Shown here one piece after another: positions 1-8,736 of a stretch of DNA of 64,000 bases (within the stretch, counting starts at the first letter, position 1; every line of letters starts with the position of its first letter). The stretch lies in assembly GCF_030817075.1 (NCBI RefSeq), contig NZ_JAUSYU010000001.1, forward strand, positions 2,170,001 through 2,234,000, read 5' to 3'. Source of the stretch: Arthrobacter sp. V1I9 (GTDB lineage: Bacteria; Actinomycetota; Actinomycetes; Actinomycetales; Micrococcaceae). The translations under genes and the position numbers were made by a program. The notes under the pieces were generated by a model. It was given only the letters and a program-made list of their open reading frames with translations, was not told where the DNA came from and made no database searches.

Positions 1-575
1 CGCTGCAGGGCGCCAAGGTGGAGGACGCGGACGTGGTGGTATCCGCCACCGGTGACGACAAGGTGAACCTTGTGGTTTCGTTGCTGGCCAAGACTGAGTT
101 TGGCGTCGGCCGCACAGTGGGCCGCGTCAACAATCCCAAGAACGACTGGATGTTCAACGATTCGTGGGGCGTGGACGTGGCAGTCAACACCCCGCAGCTG
201 ATGACGGCGCTGGTGGAGGAAGCTGTCGAAATCGGCGACCTGGTCCGGCTCCTCACCCTTCAGACGGGTGTGTCCGCACTGGTGGAATTCACTGTTCCCC
301 ATGATTCCCATGTGATCGGCCGGACTGTAGGGGAAATCCGCTGGCCGGAGGACTCCACGCTGGTGGCCATCCTGCGGGACCACGCCCCGATTACACCCAG
401 CCGGGACGACGTCATCGACGGCGGTGACGAGCTCTTCTTTGTCACCACCATCGCCGCGGAAGACGAGTTGCGGGCGCTGCTCTCCCCCGATACGGAGATG
501 CCGCAGCCCCGGGCCGAAGAAGATGCGGGGCACCTGGAGCAGCAAGGTCCTGAGGACGACGGGTTCGACGGCTAG
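1..575 (+). CDS. TrkA family potassium uptake protein, C-terminal part (5' end outside window)
   Basis: The reading frame is open from the first bases of the window, so the N-terminus is missing. The visible part starts in the second half of an RCK-N (NAD-binding) domain, with the segment VVSATGDDKVNLVVSLLAK. It continues into an RCK-C domain (TGVSALVEFTVP, IGRTVGEIRWPEDSTLVAILR, IDGGDELFFVT). This is the layout of TrkA, the cytoplasmic regulatory subunit that gates Trk potassium channels in response to nucleotide binding. The tail is acidic and low-complexity. The next gene runs convergently and ends 4 bases away. The family is clear. Which TrkA paralogue this is cannot be told, because actinobacteria often carry two adjacent copies. 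Confidence 0.9.
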   Translation, partial: LQGAKVEDADVVVSATGDDKVNLVVSLLAKTEFGVGRTVGRVNNPKNDWMFNDSWGVDVAVNTPQLMTALVEEAVEIGDLVRLLTLQTGVSALVEFTVPHDSHVIGRTVGEIRWPEDSTLVAILRDHAPITPSRDDVIDGGDELFFVTTIAAEDELRALLSPDTEMPQPRAEEDAGHLEQQGPEDDGFDG

Positions 576-579
576 GTGC

Positions 580-1374
580 CTAGCCTTTAGCGGGGGCGCC
601 GTCCGCCGTCCCGTCGTCAACCGGAGCCGGCTTGGTGACGAGCCAGGCGATCCAGACTCCCAGGATGTACAGCGGAGTACTCATGATGAGCCTGGTGGTT
701 GCCAGCGCGGCGAGCCCGTCCGGCCCCAGCAGGTAGAGGGGTACCTGCACCACAAGCCTGAGCACCAATACGGCGACGATGATCCAGGTGCCAATCCGGT
801 AGGCCTTGACCCGGGCAGGGTCCTTGCGCCAGTCGAGGCCTTCGTTGCGGATGAATCCAAAGAGCAGCCCGGCCACCGGCCATTTGACGGCGATCGAAAT
901 CACCATGGCAACGATGTAGGCGGCGTTGGTGAAGAAGCCCGGCAGGTAGAAGTCCTCGGCTTTCCCGGTGGTGTTGGCGACCCAGGCGGAGATGCCGACA
1001 CCCACAACTCCCGCCAGTGCCTGCGTCAGCGGACGCCGCTGTACCAGCCGGACCACGGTGAACACCGCGGCAGATGCCAGTGCGGCTACAAGGGAAACCG
1101 TAAGGTCCCGGGTGATGGTGTAGGTCACGAGGAACAACAGTCCCGGGAGGATGCTTTCGGCAATGCCCTGGACGCCGCCGGCGCTGCGCAGCACATCCAC
1201 CCGGCCGTCGTGGGTTCGGTGCAGCCCGGCTTTGGCGGCGTAGTCTGCAGCGAGACCTGCTGCCGGGGATGTGTCCCGGTTCGCGGCGTCCTGACCCGGG
1301 GCACCCGACTGCCCGTTGTTATTGGCATCGTCCGGGCCCGCGCCGGAGGGAGGGTTGGGCGTGGGCGCAGTCAT
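580..1374 (-). CDS. DUF3159 family membrane protein
   Basis: 264 residues. The first 45 are disordered and rich in Pro, Ala, Gly, Asn and Asp. They are followed by about six hydrophobic segments (for example SILPGLLFLVTYTI, LVAALASAAVFTVVRL, YIVAMVISIAVKWPVAGLLFGF, TWIIVAVLVLRLVVQVPLYLL). The motif RNEGLDWRKDP between helices and the overall pattern match the actinobacterial DUF3159 family, whose function is unknown. It is the last gene of a minus-strand cluster (dut region, DUF3710, OB-fold, DUF3159). Its ATG overlaps the stop of the OB-fold gene by 4 bases, which implies translational coupling. The location beside TrkA is common in this group but does not reveal the function. Confidence 0.88.
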   Translation of the reverse strand: MTAPTPNPPSGAGPDDANNNGQSGAPGQDAANRDTSPAAGLAADYAAKAGLHRTHDGRVDVLRSAGGVQGIAESILPGLLFLVTYTITRDLTVSLVAALASAAVFTVVRLVQRRPLTQALAGVVGVGISAWVANTTGKAEDFYLPGFFTNAAYIVAMVISIAVKWPVAGLLFGFIRNEGLDWRKDPARVKAYRIGTWIIVAVLVLRLVVQVPLYLLGPDGLAALATTRLIMSTPLYILGVWIAWLVTKPAPVDDGTADGAPAKG

Positions 1375-1754
1375 TCGTTCTCCTGGCGGGACAGTATTTC
1401 GTAGCGGGGATTGAACATTGTGGGCAGGCCGTCAACCCGGGAGAGCATTCCTTTGAGCCGCACCTCGGTTCCGGCTTCGATGCCAGATACGCGCCGCCGT
1501 CCGAGCCACACGACACGAAGCCGCCCGCGGGGTCCGGCTGCGGCTCCAGCACTTGGTTCCCGGGGATCAGCGTCCGAGACCATGGCGCTGAAGGCCGCGG
1601 TCTGGTCCGATGGAACATACGTTACGGATTCAATGCGGCCGCGGCAGACTACCCGGCCTTTGACCGGCAAGCGGTTGAGGGGAACATCGTCGCTTTGGTT
1701 CAGCGGGGCTCCCCCCGGCACGCCATTAGCCAATCTGGGTAATTTCAGGACCAC
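1371..1754 (-). CDS. OB-fold nucleic-acid-binding domain protein
   Basis: The chosen GTG start gives 127 residues. The body (LPVKGRVVCRGRIESVTYVP, FSAMVSDADP, RLRVVWLGRRRVSGIEAGTEVRLKGMLS) has the strand pattern of a single OB-fold of the tRNA-anticodon/RecG-wedge type, which binds single-stranded nucleic acid. The frame stays open upstream to 1868, but that extension is antisense-like and lies inside the DUF3710 gene. The GTG at 1754 is preceded by AGGA at an 8-base spacing, so I prefer it. It overlaps the end of the DUF3710 gene by 29 bases. The stop overlaps the DUF3159 start, so the three genes form one operon. The exact role is unknown. Confidence 0.75.
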   Translation of the reverse strand: MVLKLPRLANGVPGGAPLNQSDDVPLNRLPVKGRVVCRGRIESVTYVPSDQTAAFSAMVSDADPREPSAGAAAGPRGRLRVVWLGRRRVSGIEAGTEVRLKGMLSRVDGLPTMFNPRYEILSRQENE

Positions 1755-2439
1755 GTTCAGGTTCCTGAAGTGCAGACGCAGCAGGCGGCGGTGTAGCGGT
1801 GGCGTCCTTGGGCAGCCGGAGCTGCAGCAGGTCGCGAGGCGGCATGGGGCTGTCGCCGCGGACCACAACTACCTGGCGGAACAGGGCTTCGAGGGGTTCA
1901 GCGGCCGTTCGTTCCATGGCGGCGGCTCCGCCCAGTACACCGCGCAGGAACCAGCGGGGGCCGTCCACTCCAATAAAGCGTGCCACCCGGTAGCCCTGGC
2001 TGCCGTCCGGCAGTCCAGCCGGCAGCTTCGCGACGAGTTCGGTGCCATAGATGCCTTCGACCTCCTCGACCTGCCCGCCCTGGGCTCCGACGGACTGGCC
2101 AATCTGCTCGCGGATCTCGTCCCACAATCCCTCGCTTTTCGGCGCCGCGAAAGCCTGGAGCTGGAGGCTGGAGCCGTTGAGGTCCAGGGTGACCGCAACC
2201 ACCCGCTGGGTGGCCTCTTCCACCTCGAGCCGGAGCTGGAGGCCCTCGCTCGGGGTGATCAGGAGCGCACCCAGATCAACATAGCCATCGCGGCTGGTGA
2301 TTTCGGATTCGTCGAAAGGGCCACTCAAGCGGGGTCCGGCATTGTCCGCTGTCTCCTCCGCGGTCTCTGCGGGAGTCGACAGTCCGTCCGGTTCGGCTGC
2401 TTGTTCCTTCTTGGCTTTCCTGCCGAGCCCAAAGACCAT
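1726..2439 (-). CDS. DUF3710 domain-containing protein
   Basis: 237 residues, starting MVFGLGRKAKKEQ. The family core follows an acidic, low-complexity N-terminus: GPFDESEITSRDGYVDLGALLI, LQLRLEVEEATQRVVAVTLDL and GYRVARFIGVDGPRWFLRGVLGG. DUF3710 is conserved in actinobacteria next to dut, and its biochemical role has not been established. No signal peptide or membrane helix is visible, so it should be cytoplasmic. The gene lies 117 bases downstream of dut and overlaps the following OB-fold gene, so it is probably the middle member of a small operon. The C-terminus is proline- and alanine-rich. Confidence 0.88.
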   Translation of the reverse strand: MVFGLGRKAKKEQAAEPDGLSTPAETAEETADNAGPRLSGPFDESEITSRDGYVDLGALLITPSEGLQLRLEVEEATQRVVAVTLDLNGSSLQLQAFAAPKSEGLWDEIREQIGQSVGAQGGQVEEVEGIYGTELVAKLPAGLPDGSQGYRVARFIGVDGPRWFLRGVLGGAAAMERTAAEPLEALFRQVVVVRGDSPMPPRDLLQLRLPKDATATPPPAASALQEPERGPEITQIG

Positions 2440-2556
2440 TGGGGTGTCTCCTTAGTTGGTTGTCGGGCCGGCCCGTAGGGGTCCCGCCGTCGTGCTCTGT
2501 TGCCGTCCGGCATGCGTGTACCGGAACGGAAGAACGGGTGAGGGAAGAGCTGAAGG

Positions 2557-3105
2557 TCAAGCGTCCGGCACGTTGAAGCCGCCGGTGGAGCCGAAACCTC
2601 CTGTGCCACGTACGGATCCGCTCAATTCGTTGACGGGGATAAACTGCGCGTACTCCACGCGCTGAATGACCATCTGGGCAATTCTATCGCCGCGGCGCAG
2701 TTCGATGCTTTGCTTCGCATCGGTGTTCAGAAGGGTGACGGCGATCTCGCCACGGTAGCCCGCATCCACTGTTCCCGGCGCGTTCACGATGGTCAGGCCG
2801 TGCTTGGTGGCCAGGCCCGAGCGGGGATGGATCAAAGCCACGAAGCCTTCCGGGAGGGCAATGGCCACTCCCGTTGGGACCAGCTTCCGCTCCCCCGGCT
2901 GCAGCACAACGTCCACGCGGGCACGAAGGTCGGCGCCGGCGTCTCCCGGGTGGGCATAGGACGGTGCCTCAAGGTCCGGATCCAGCATCTTCAGCTGGAC
3001 CTGCAGGGTGGGAGCGCCTGGAACCGCGGCGGGAGCGGCAAAGCCGGCTGCGGCTGCTTCGTCAGGGAAAGTATCTACTGTGGCGGGATGATCAGTCACA
3101 GTCAC
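2557..3105 (-). CDS. dut: dUTP diphosphatase (dUTPase)
   Basis: Hydrolyses dUTP to dUMP and pyrophosphate, keeping uracil out of DNA and supplying dUMP for thymidylate synthesis. The trimeric dUTPase motifs are visible in order: AHPGDAGADLRA (motif 1), HPRSGLATKHGLTI (motif 2), APGTVDAGYRGEI (motif 3, with the catalytic Asp), RRGDRIAQMVI (motif 4) and the C-terminal P-loop-like RGTGGFGSTG (motif 5). The protein is 182 residues with the GTG start at 3105, about 30 longer than a minimal dUTPase. The extra residues form an Ala/Pro-rich N-terminus, and an internal start such as the GTG at 3099 is possible. The gene heads the dut, DUF3710, OB-fold, DUF3159 cluster. Confidence 0.96.
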   Translation of the reverse strand: MTVTDHPATVDTFPDEAAAAGFAAPAAVPGAPTLQVQLKMLDPDLEAPSYAHPGDAGADLRARVDVVLQPGERKLVPTGVAIALPEGFVALIHPRSGLATKHGLTIVNAPGTVDAGYRGEIAVTLLNTDAKQSIELRRGDRIAQMVIQRVEYAQFIPVNELSGSVRGTGGFGSTGGFNVPDA

Positions 3106-3239
3106 TCACTCTAACCCGCGCCCCCAAATCAGTCCTAGGGCTGGGCACCTGCCGGCCGCTGCATCGTGCAATGGAATGCCGGTCCGGAGACGGTTCAACC
3201 CGAGATGAAATAGCAGGGCAAAGATGGAAAGCTTGGCAC

Positions 3240-3728
3240 ATGCCCGAATCAAGTTCCTCCGCGCCCGTTCCCCAGAAACCATCCACCGGGGCTGCGGTGA
3301 TCTACAGGGAGAAGCTCTGGCCCAACGTATGGATCTGGATCATCGCCGCGGGCGTAGCCGGAGCCGGCATCCTGATGTTTGCACCCATCAGCGCAGCGGC
3401 GGGTTTTACGGCTGCAGCAGTGCTCTTTGTCATCATGGCTGTTCTCCTGATCCTGTCCACGCCGGCCATCGTGGTCACCGACGAATCCCTGACTGTGGGA
3501 CGGGCCAGCATCGAGCGCCGCTTCGTGGGCGCCGTTGAAGGTTTCCGGGGTGCAGAGGCAACAGCAGAACGGGGCACCCGGTTGAATGCGCTGGCGTACC
3601 TCTGTATCCGTGGCTGGATCGACCCTGTTGTCAAGATCGGGATTACGGACCCTTCGGACCAGACGCCGTACTGGCTCACCTCCACCCGGCATCCGGATGA
3701 ACTGACTGCGGCCCTGTCGCGCAGGTGA
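3240..3728 (+). CDS. DUF3093 domain-containing membrane protein
   Basis: 162 residues from the ATG at 3240. The protein has a short Ser/Pro-rich head, then VIYREKLWPNVWIWIIAAGVA and a second hydrophobic segment (AAAVLFVIMAVLLILSTPAIVV). After these two helices comes a soluble domain ending IKIGI-like/TPYWLTSTRHPDEL. This is the arrangement of actinobacterial DUF3093, an uncharacterised family usually beside dut. It is transcribed divergently from dut. Longer forms of this reading frame upstream overlap dut and are not credible. The neighbouring DUF4193 gene is convergent. Confidence 0.85.
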   Translation: MPESSSSAPVPQKPSTGAAVIYREKLWPNVWIWIIAAGVAGAGILMFAPISAAAGFTAAAVLFVIMAVLLILSTPAIVVTDESLTVGRASIERRFVGAVEGFRGAEATAERGTRLNALAYLCIRGWIDPVVKIGITDPSDQTPYWLTSTRHPDELTAALSRR

Positions 3729-3837
3729 CCTGCCCTGCCAGTCGGACTCCCGCCGTCGTAAAGCCTGCCTCCCGATCTGCCTGCCCACCCGGCTTGCCAG
3801 CTGCATCGGCCCCGACTGTTGTGGGCCCGACTGGAAA

Positions 3838-4146
3838 TCAGCCTTCACACTCCTTGCAGTAGAACCGGCCGTCTTTCTCACGTGCGATTTGGGAGCGGTG
3901 CCGGACCAGGAAGCATGACGAACAGGTGAACTCGTCTGCCTGGGCGGGAACCACCTGAACAGTCAGTTCTTCGCCGGAAAGGTCCGCGCCGGGCAGATCG
4001 TAGCCGGCAGCCAGATCGCTTTCGTCCTCGTCCACCACCGCAACCGGCTTGTCCGAGCGCCGGCTCTTCAGCTCTTCGATGGAATCTTCTCCGAGCTCTT
4101 CTTCAGACTTGCGCGGCACATCGTAGTCGGTGGCCATTGTCGCCAT
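3838..4146 (-). CDS. DUF4193 domain-containing protein (probable zinc ribbon)
   Basis: 102 residues, acidic, starting MATMATDYDVPRKSEEE. The C-terminus holds a CSSCFLVRHRSQ ... GRFYCKECEG pattern, two Cys-X2-Cys pairs typical of a zinc ribbon. This matches the actinobacterial DUF4193 family of unknown function. GAGGA lies 8 bases before the first ATG, which supports the start at 4146 over the second ATG three codons later. The gene is divergent from sepH, as seen widely in actinobacteria. Confidence 0.88.
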   Translation of the reverse strand: MATMATDYDVPRKSEEELGEDSIEELKSRRSDKPVAVVDEDESDLAAGYDLPGADLSGEELTVQVVPAQADEFTCSSCFLVRHRSQIAREKDGRFYCKECEG

Positions 4147-4363
4147 ATCCTTCTTCCTCTTGGCGGCCGGTGAACATCACCCTTTATAACGCCGGGCGCC
4201 GCGGGTTTGTGCCCGGCTGCGGCATGCCTTTCGCCGGCCCTTGGGTTCCCCCTCTGCCCCGGCCCGGGCCGGAATATCGCGGCGCGCCCTGCCCCTTGAG
4301 CCAAAACGGGTTCAGCGGGTGGCAGAGTTTCGATTGATAGTAATGCCAGGGTGGAGGATTTGT

Positions 4364-5746
4364 ATGCAGGATCTACGGCTTGTAGGCGTACACGACGACG
4401 GAGCACATCTCCTGTTGAGCGGTGCCGGCGGCGAGATGTTCCAGCTGCCGATCGACGAAGCGCTGAGGACCGCGAGCAGGTCAGCGGCGAGGCCGCCGGC
4501 CGAGCGGCCTGCCATTCCCATGTCCCCGAGGGACATCCAGGCCCGCATCCGGGCTGGTGCGACCGCTGCTGATGTGGCGGAACTGTCCGGCCTGCCGCTG
4601 GCCAAGGTGGAACGCTACGAGGGACCCGTCCTGGCTGAGCGCGAGTACGTGGCCCAGCAGGCACGCAAGGTGGAAGTAGCCTCGCCTTCGCCGGGCCACG
4701 ACATCTACCGGTCTGCTTTCGGTGACAACCCCGCCACGCTGGCTGACATGGTGGCACACCGCCTGTCAGCCCATGGCATTGATCCATCCACGGTGGAGTG
4801 GGATTCCTGGCGGCGCCAGGACGGAACGTGGACTGTGCAGGCAAGCTTCGAAACGAATACCGGCGGAAAAGCCGGCATTGGCGAAGAGCCTCCGGCACTG
4901 TGGACTTTCAACCCAGCCAGGAAGTCGCTGCAGAACGCCAACCGGTGGGCGCAGCAGCTCAGCGAACTTGAGCCCCTGGACGGGCCTGTCCCGGCGCGCA
5001 GGCTTTCGGCAGTTTCCGACCGCCCCTTTGACTTCGAGGCCGACGCGGACTCGGTCCGCCCTTCGCCCGGTTCCGGGCCTGATGCCGGCCAGGCGGACGG
5101 CAAGGAATCGGACGGACTCCTGGACATGCTTCGCTCGCGCCGCGGGCAGCGCTTGGGAGTGGACGAGGACTCGGACGACGCCTTGGCGCTGCTGCTGACC
5201 CACGGAGTCCCGGCCGCCCACCCGAGGCCGTCGGAAGTGGCGCCCGAAGCAGAGGAGCAGGTTGACGAGCCGCAGGATGACATCCCGGAGGCACCGGCTG
5301 CAGAGGGTCCGGCGGCACAGGGCAGCTCCTTTGTCCGCAGGAGGGACGCCAGGCCCTCCATGCTGTCCCGCCTCAGCCTGATCCCTCCGCACCGGGACGC
5401 AGTCGATGACACCTTGAAGCTGCACGACGGCGTGAGCACCAATACCCGCGAGATCACCATCGTTGCGTCCCCCCAGCGTCCCTCTGACAGCATCGCCGAA
5501 GCCGCGAACGGGGACGCCAGCGGCAGCAGTAACGGTACTGGCACTAACGGCAACCCTGCCAGCAGCGGAGGTTTGAATGAGTTGTTGGGCGGGAATCCCC
5601 GGCGCCAGGCGCCGCGGCACGACGACAGCTCCCCCACTACTGGACAGTTGCCGGAAACCGGCGCCCCTGAGCGCCAGCCGGGCAGGCCCAAGCGCTCCAG
5701 CGTCCCGTCCTGGGATGAAATTGTGTTTGGTACTCGCGGAGATTAG
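4364..5746 (+). CDS. sepH: Septation protein SepH
   Basis: 460 residues from the ATG at 4364, which has GGAGG six bases upstream. The N-terminal DUF3071 domain (about residues 1-165) starts MQDLRLVGVHDDG and contains the helix-turn-helix-like stretch GATAADVAELSGLPLAKVERYEGP. SepH is known in Streptomyces and Mycobacterium to bind FtsZ and stimulate its assembly at division septa. The remaining two thirds are long, disordered and rich in Pro, Ser, Asp and Glu, ending KRSSVPSWDEIVFGTRGD, a typical conserved C-terminal tail. The frame is open upstream to 4241, but that part has no ribosome binding site. Confidence 0.92.
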   Translation: MQDLRLVGVHDDGAHLLLSGAGGEMFQLPIDEALRTASRSAARPPAERPAIPMSPRDIQARIRAGATAADVAELSGLPLAKVERYEGPVLAEREYVAQQARKVEVASPSPGHDIYRSAFGDNPATLADMVAHRLSAHGIDPSTVEWDSWRRQDGTWTVQASFETNTGGKAGIGEEPPALWTFNPARKSLQNANRWAQQLSELEPLDGPVPARRLSAVSDRPFDFEADADSVRPSPGSGPDAGQADGKESDGLLDMLRSRRGQRLGVDEDSDDALALLLTHGVPAAHPRPSEVAPEAEEQVDEPQDDIPEAPAAEGPAAQGSSFVRRRDARPSMLSRLSLIPPHRDAVDDTLKLHDGVSTNTREITIVASPQRPSDSIAEAANGDASGSSNGTGTNGNPASSGGLNELLGGNPRRQAPRHDDSSPTTGQLPETGAPERQPGRPKRSSVPSWDEIVFGTRGD

Positions 5747-5987
5747 CGCCTTTCCCGCATGACATCAGGCCGCGTCCACTCTTGGTTCAGCCCGGTGTGT
5801 ACGGCAAGGCGTTCCATATGGCTTGACTCAGCCGTTTGCCGTTCCGCCCGGCCGCTATCGGCCCGGCTGTCAGCCATTCCGGCCAGTGGGTGGTTCCCGG
5901 TCCTGGTGTTCGCTTTTGTAGTGCCGGATGCAGGGTCCGGAATTCGTCCGGGCCCTGCAGACCCCGGACGGCGGAGCATTGCCAGGT

Positions 5988-6729
5988 CTAAGACTCCGAA
6001 GTTACGGTTCCACCCGAGCCGCGCCACAAGCACGCGTCCACTTCGAACGGCAGCAGCGGGTCCTGCTGGCCCATCAGCGCCGCGCCGTGAGCGGTGACGC
6101 GCCGCATGTAGTGCCGGCGGCAGAGGGTCTCGTAGCCCACAACAGGGACATGGTGGACGTGGTCCCCCGAAGGCTCAACGGCGGCGGAATCTCCGGCCAT
6201 ATCCACGTCGCCCACCACCACCTGCGCTCCTTCGGTGACCATCACGCCGTCGACCGTTCGAGCATTGTGGGTGGCACGGCGGCCGCACCAGCACAGCGCC
6301 TCCACCTGCAGCACCTGCACCCGGTCAGCAAGTTCGACAAGCCGCTGCGACCCGGGAAACAGCCGGGTACGGAAATCGGCGGTGATACCGAACGCGAAGA
6401 CGTCCACGTCGATCTCGTCCACGACCTTCGCCAGCTGTTCCACCTGCTCAGGCGTGTAAAACTGGGCCTCATCACAGATCAGGTAGTCCACCCGCTGCCC
6501 CCTGGGTGCGCCGGAGCATGACCTCCTCCCAGAAGTCGGTCCCGTCCACCACTTCCACTGCATCGGTTTCCAGGCCAAGGCGGCTGGAGATGCGTGATTC
6601 GCCGGCACGGTCGTTGCGGCTGAAGCGCACTCCACCGCGTCCCCTGGCCCGGTGGTTGTGGTCCATTTGCAGGGCAAGCGTGGACTTTCCGCAGTCCATG
6701 GTTCCAGAGAAAAAGACGAGTTCAGCCAC
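5988..6729 (-). pseudogene. tdk: Thymidine kinase, interrupted by one frameshift
   Basis: Phosphorylates thymidine to dTMP in the salvage pathway. The N-terminal part (GTG at 6729, AGGAG 8 bases upstream) reads MAELVFFSGTMDCGKSTLALQ, with the Walker A/P-loop of type II thymidine kinase. It continues to VMLRRTQG and then loses the frame. The rest lies in another frame: QRVDYLICDEAQFYTPEQVEQL (Walker B and the DEAQFY signature), RLFPGS, CWCGRRATHNAR and the zinc-binding CRRH. Removing one base from the C5 run at 6498-6502 joins the halves as ..RRTQGQRVDYL.. and gives about 246 residues. The gene overlaps the phosphodiesterase stop by 8 bases. It is either a true frameshift or, more likely, a homopolymer sequencing error. 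Confidence 0.85.
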
Positions 6730-7951
6730 GGCGGGAACTCCTGCCGCCGGCCGTTAAGCAGAGCAGGGGAACCTCCCGTTCGGCTTTGGTGAGCGAGCCG
6801 TGCTGGCCCACGACCTCCATGGCCGTAGGACGGACGCGCCGGGTGTCGTAAAGGGCGACGGCGTCCCGGGCCGCGATCATGACGTCACCTATCCTGCCCT
6901 CGACGGCGGGACGAACCTCGCCGAACAGGCCCGCCGCCAGTGCGTCCTCCCGGGTGAACGCCCACACCTTTTCACCAAAGCGTGCCCGCCACGCGGCGAG
7001 CAGCCGGTCCCTGCCGTCTTCCCCCATACCGGCTTCAAGGTAGAGGTGGACCATGCGAGGCTCCCCCGCCGTATGCCGGACGCCTTCCACCAGTGCGGGG
7101 TCAGCGGAAAAGTCGATACGTTGCTGTTCGGGGACGTCCAGCATGCCGTGGTCGGCCGTGAGCAGGATAGTGGTGCCGGCCGGGAGGGAAGCATTGAGCC
7201 GCTTCATGGTGGCGTCAAGCTCTTCGAGCTGGTGCTCCCATTGCTCGGACTGGCAGCCGTAGCGGTGCCCGGCCTTGTCCAGCTCGTTCAGGTAGAAGTA
7301 CATCAGTGACGGACCGGCGGCGGACATGGCCTCGGCCGCCGCTTCCGTCCGGGCGTGCGCGGTGATGGCTGAGATAAAATTGCCGCCCCGCAAGGCTGCG
7401 CGGGTCATGGGCGAGCCGCCGAACTGCGGCAAGCTGACCGTGATGACGTTCACGTGTTCCGCCGCGCGTTCCAGCACGGTGGGAAAAGGCTGCCATACCG
7501 CGGGGTCGACGCCGGCATCCCAGTTGCCGAGCAGGTTGACTACCTTGTCCTGCTCCGGGTCGAGGACGTCATAGCCCACCATGCCGTGCTGGCCCGGGGC
7601 CAGGCCGGTGCCGAAACTCGCCAGAGCGGCTGCGGTGGTGGAAGGAAACGCAGAATCCAGCCAAACAGGCACCTCGCCCTGCCCCGCCTGGACAACGGAG
7701 CGCAGGAAGGGTGTGTGGGCTGCTTTCTGCTTCAGCAGGTTCCGGCCGAGCCCGTCGGCCAGCACAACACACACGCGCGGGGCGGCAGGCAGGCCAAGGG
7801 TGTTCGCAAACCCGTCTACGCCCAGGCTTGCCGCGGCGCTGGTCAGCACCTCGGCGATGGAGCGCTGACCGTAGGCAGGAGCGGCCGGCAGGACAACCTG
7901 AGGGTGGGGCCGGGCGGAAAGGTTAACGTTCGGGTGGCGGTCTTCGGGCAT
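6722..7951 (-). CDS. Alkaline phosphatase/phosphodiesterase superfamily protein (nucleotide pyrophosphatase-like)
   Basis: 409 residues from the ATG at 7951. The fold elements of the alkaline phosphatase superfamily are visible. There is a metal-binding DG (VCVVLADGLGRNLL), then a nucleophile region DSAFPSTTAAALASFGTG with Ser/Thr, HGMVGYDV, a YLNELDKAGHRYG segment with Asp and His ligands, and LLTADHGMLDVP with the D-H metal ligands. Such type I phosphodiesterases act on phosphodiesters, but the substrate cannot be read from the sequence. Its ATG overlaps the expected TGA of the DUF5998 gene (TGATG), showing coupled translation. The frame appears fused to DUF5998 only because of an upstream frameshift. 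Confidence 0.82.
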   Translation of the reverse strand: MPEDRHPNVNLSARPHPQVVLPAAPAYGQRSIAEVLTSAAASLGVDGFANTLGLPAAPRVCVVLADGLGRNLLKQKAAHTPFLRSVVQAGQGEVPVWLDSAFPSTTAAALASFGTGLAPGQHGMVGYDVLDPEQDKVVNLLGNWDAGVDPAVWQPFPTVLERAAEHVNVITVSLPQFGGSPMTRAALRGGNFISAITAHARTEAAAEAMSAAGPSLMYFYLNELDKAGHRYGCQSEQWEHQLEELDATMKRLNASLPAGTTILLTADHGMLDVPEQQRIDFSADPALVEGVRHTAGEPRMVHLYLEAGMGEDGRDRLLAAWRARFGEKVWAFTREDALAAGLFGEVRPAVEGRIGDVMIAARDAVALYDTRRVRPTAMEVVGQHGSLTKAEREVPLLCLTAGGRSSRRG

Positions 7952-8695
7952 CAGCGCTGCTGGTGCCCGCGGCTGAGGCGGTTGCCGAACACTCCGGCAC
8001 GCGGGCCGCGGCGCCATCGACTGCACGTGTGGCTGCGGCGCAGGGGAACCTGTGTTCACAGCACGAAGCGCACGGGCGAAGAGCTTGGCGTCCTGGACTG
8101 CCTGCAGGCCGTCCGCCTCCGCGCTGATACGGAGGACGATGTCCTCCTGGGCGATGGTCCCGCTGTAGCCGTGGTCCGCTTCGCACTGCGGGTCACCGCA
8201 GCTGGCAGGACCCATGTCCAGCCGCTGGCCGCCGGACCAGGCGATGGAGAGTGTTACTTCGCGGACAGGGTCGGAGGGCTTGTAGTTCTGCGGCTGGGAG
8301 TACATGTAGCTGAGGACCACGGACCGGATCTGCGCCACGGGGACAGATTCTGTGGAAATCTGGGCGACGATCTGCTCGCCGGCCTCGTCCAGCTGCTGGT
8401 CGTCCACATGGGTGATCACCAGCATGTCCGAGGTGAGCACCAGCACCGTGATGTGGCGGCGGACCTCGGCGCGGTCGAAGTGGGTTTCCAGGTGCACCAG
8501 GTGCGCAACACAGTCGCGGCCGTCCAGGGCGTCGTCGACTACATCCGCCACGAGAAGGGGGTAAAAGCCGGCCTTCTGCAGCGCGCCATCCAGGCTCTGG
8601 CCCTGAGCGCTGTGGCTGTGTGAGCTGTGGTGGCGGACTGCCTGGGTTTCATTGCCGGGCGTTTCTGGCGCCGAAGCGGAAGGCTGAGAGCTCAT
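7951..8695 (-). pseudogene. DUF5998 family protein, frameshifted near its C-terminus
   Basis: Starts at the ATG at 8695 (MSSQPSASAPETP), preceded by GGGGGA. The conserved body includes GALQKAGFYPLLVADVVDDALDG, HITVLVLTSDMLVITHVDDQ, RSVVLSYMYSQPQNY and GTIAQEDIVLRISAEADG, as in the actinobacterial DUF5998 family of unknown function. As sequenced, the frame runs on into the next gene without a stop. In the +1 frame the C-terminus reads RAGVFGNRLSRGHQQR and then TGA, overlapping the ATG of the phosphodiesterase gene. One extra G in the GGG at 8003-8005 explains this, and the gene length is one base over a multiple of three. Corrected length is about 247 residues. Confidence 0.78.
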
Positions 8696-8736
8696 TCCCC
8701 CATTTTCACAGATCGGCCGGTCACTTGCTAACCACC

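Noticed and set aside
424..1404. 326-codon plus-strand open frame over the DUF3159 gene
   Set aside because: It is antisense to DUF3159 and to the TrkA tail, has no family match, and its composition (many Gly, Arg, His, Gln) is that of a shadow frame in GC-rich DNA.
1411..2478. 355-codon plus-strand open frame over the OB-fold and DUF3710 genes
   Set aside because: Antisense shadow of two recognisable genes with no ribosome binding site or domain.
5747..5987. Possible small gene between sepH and tdk
   Set aside because: A 96-codon minus-strand frame and others are present, but none has a ribosome binding site or domain. The 241 bases are taken as the space between two convergent genes.
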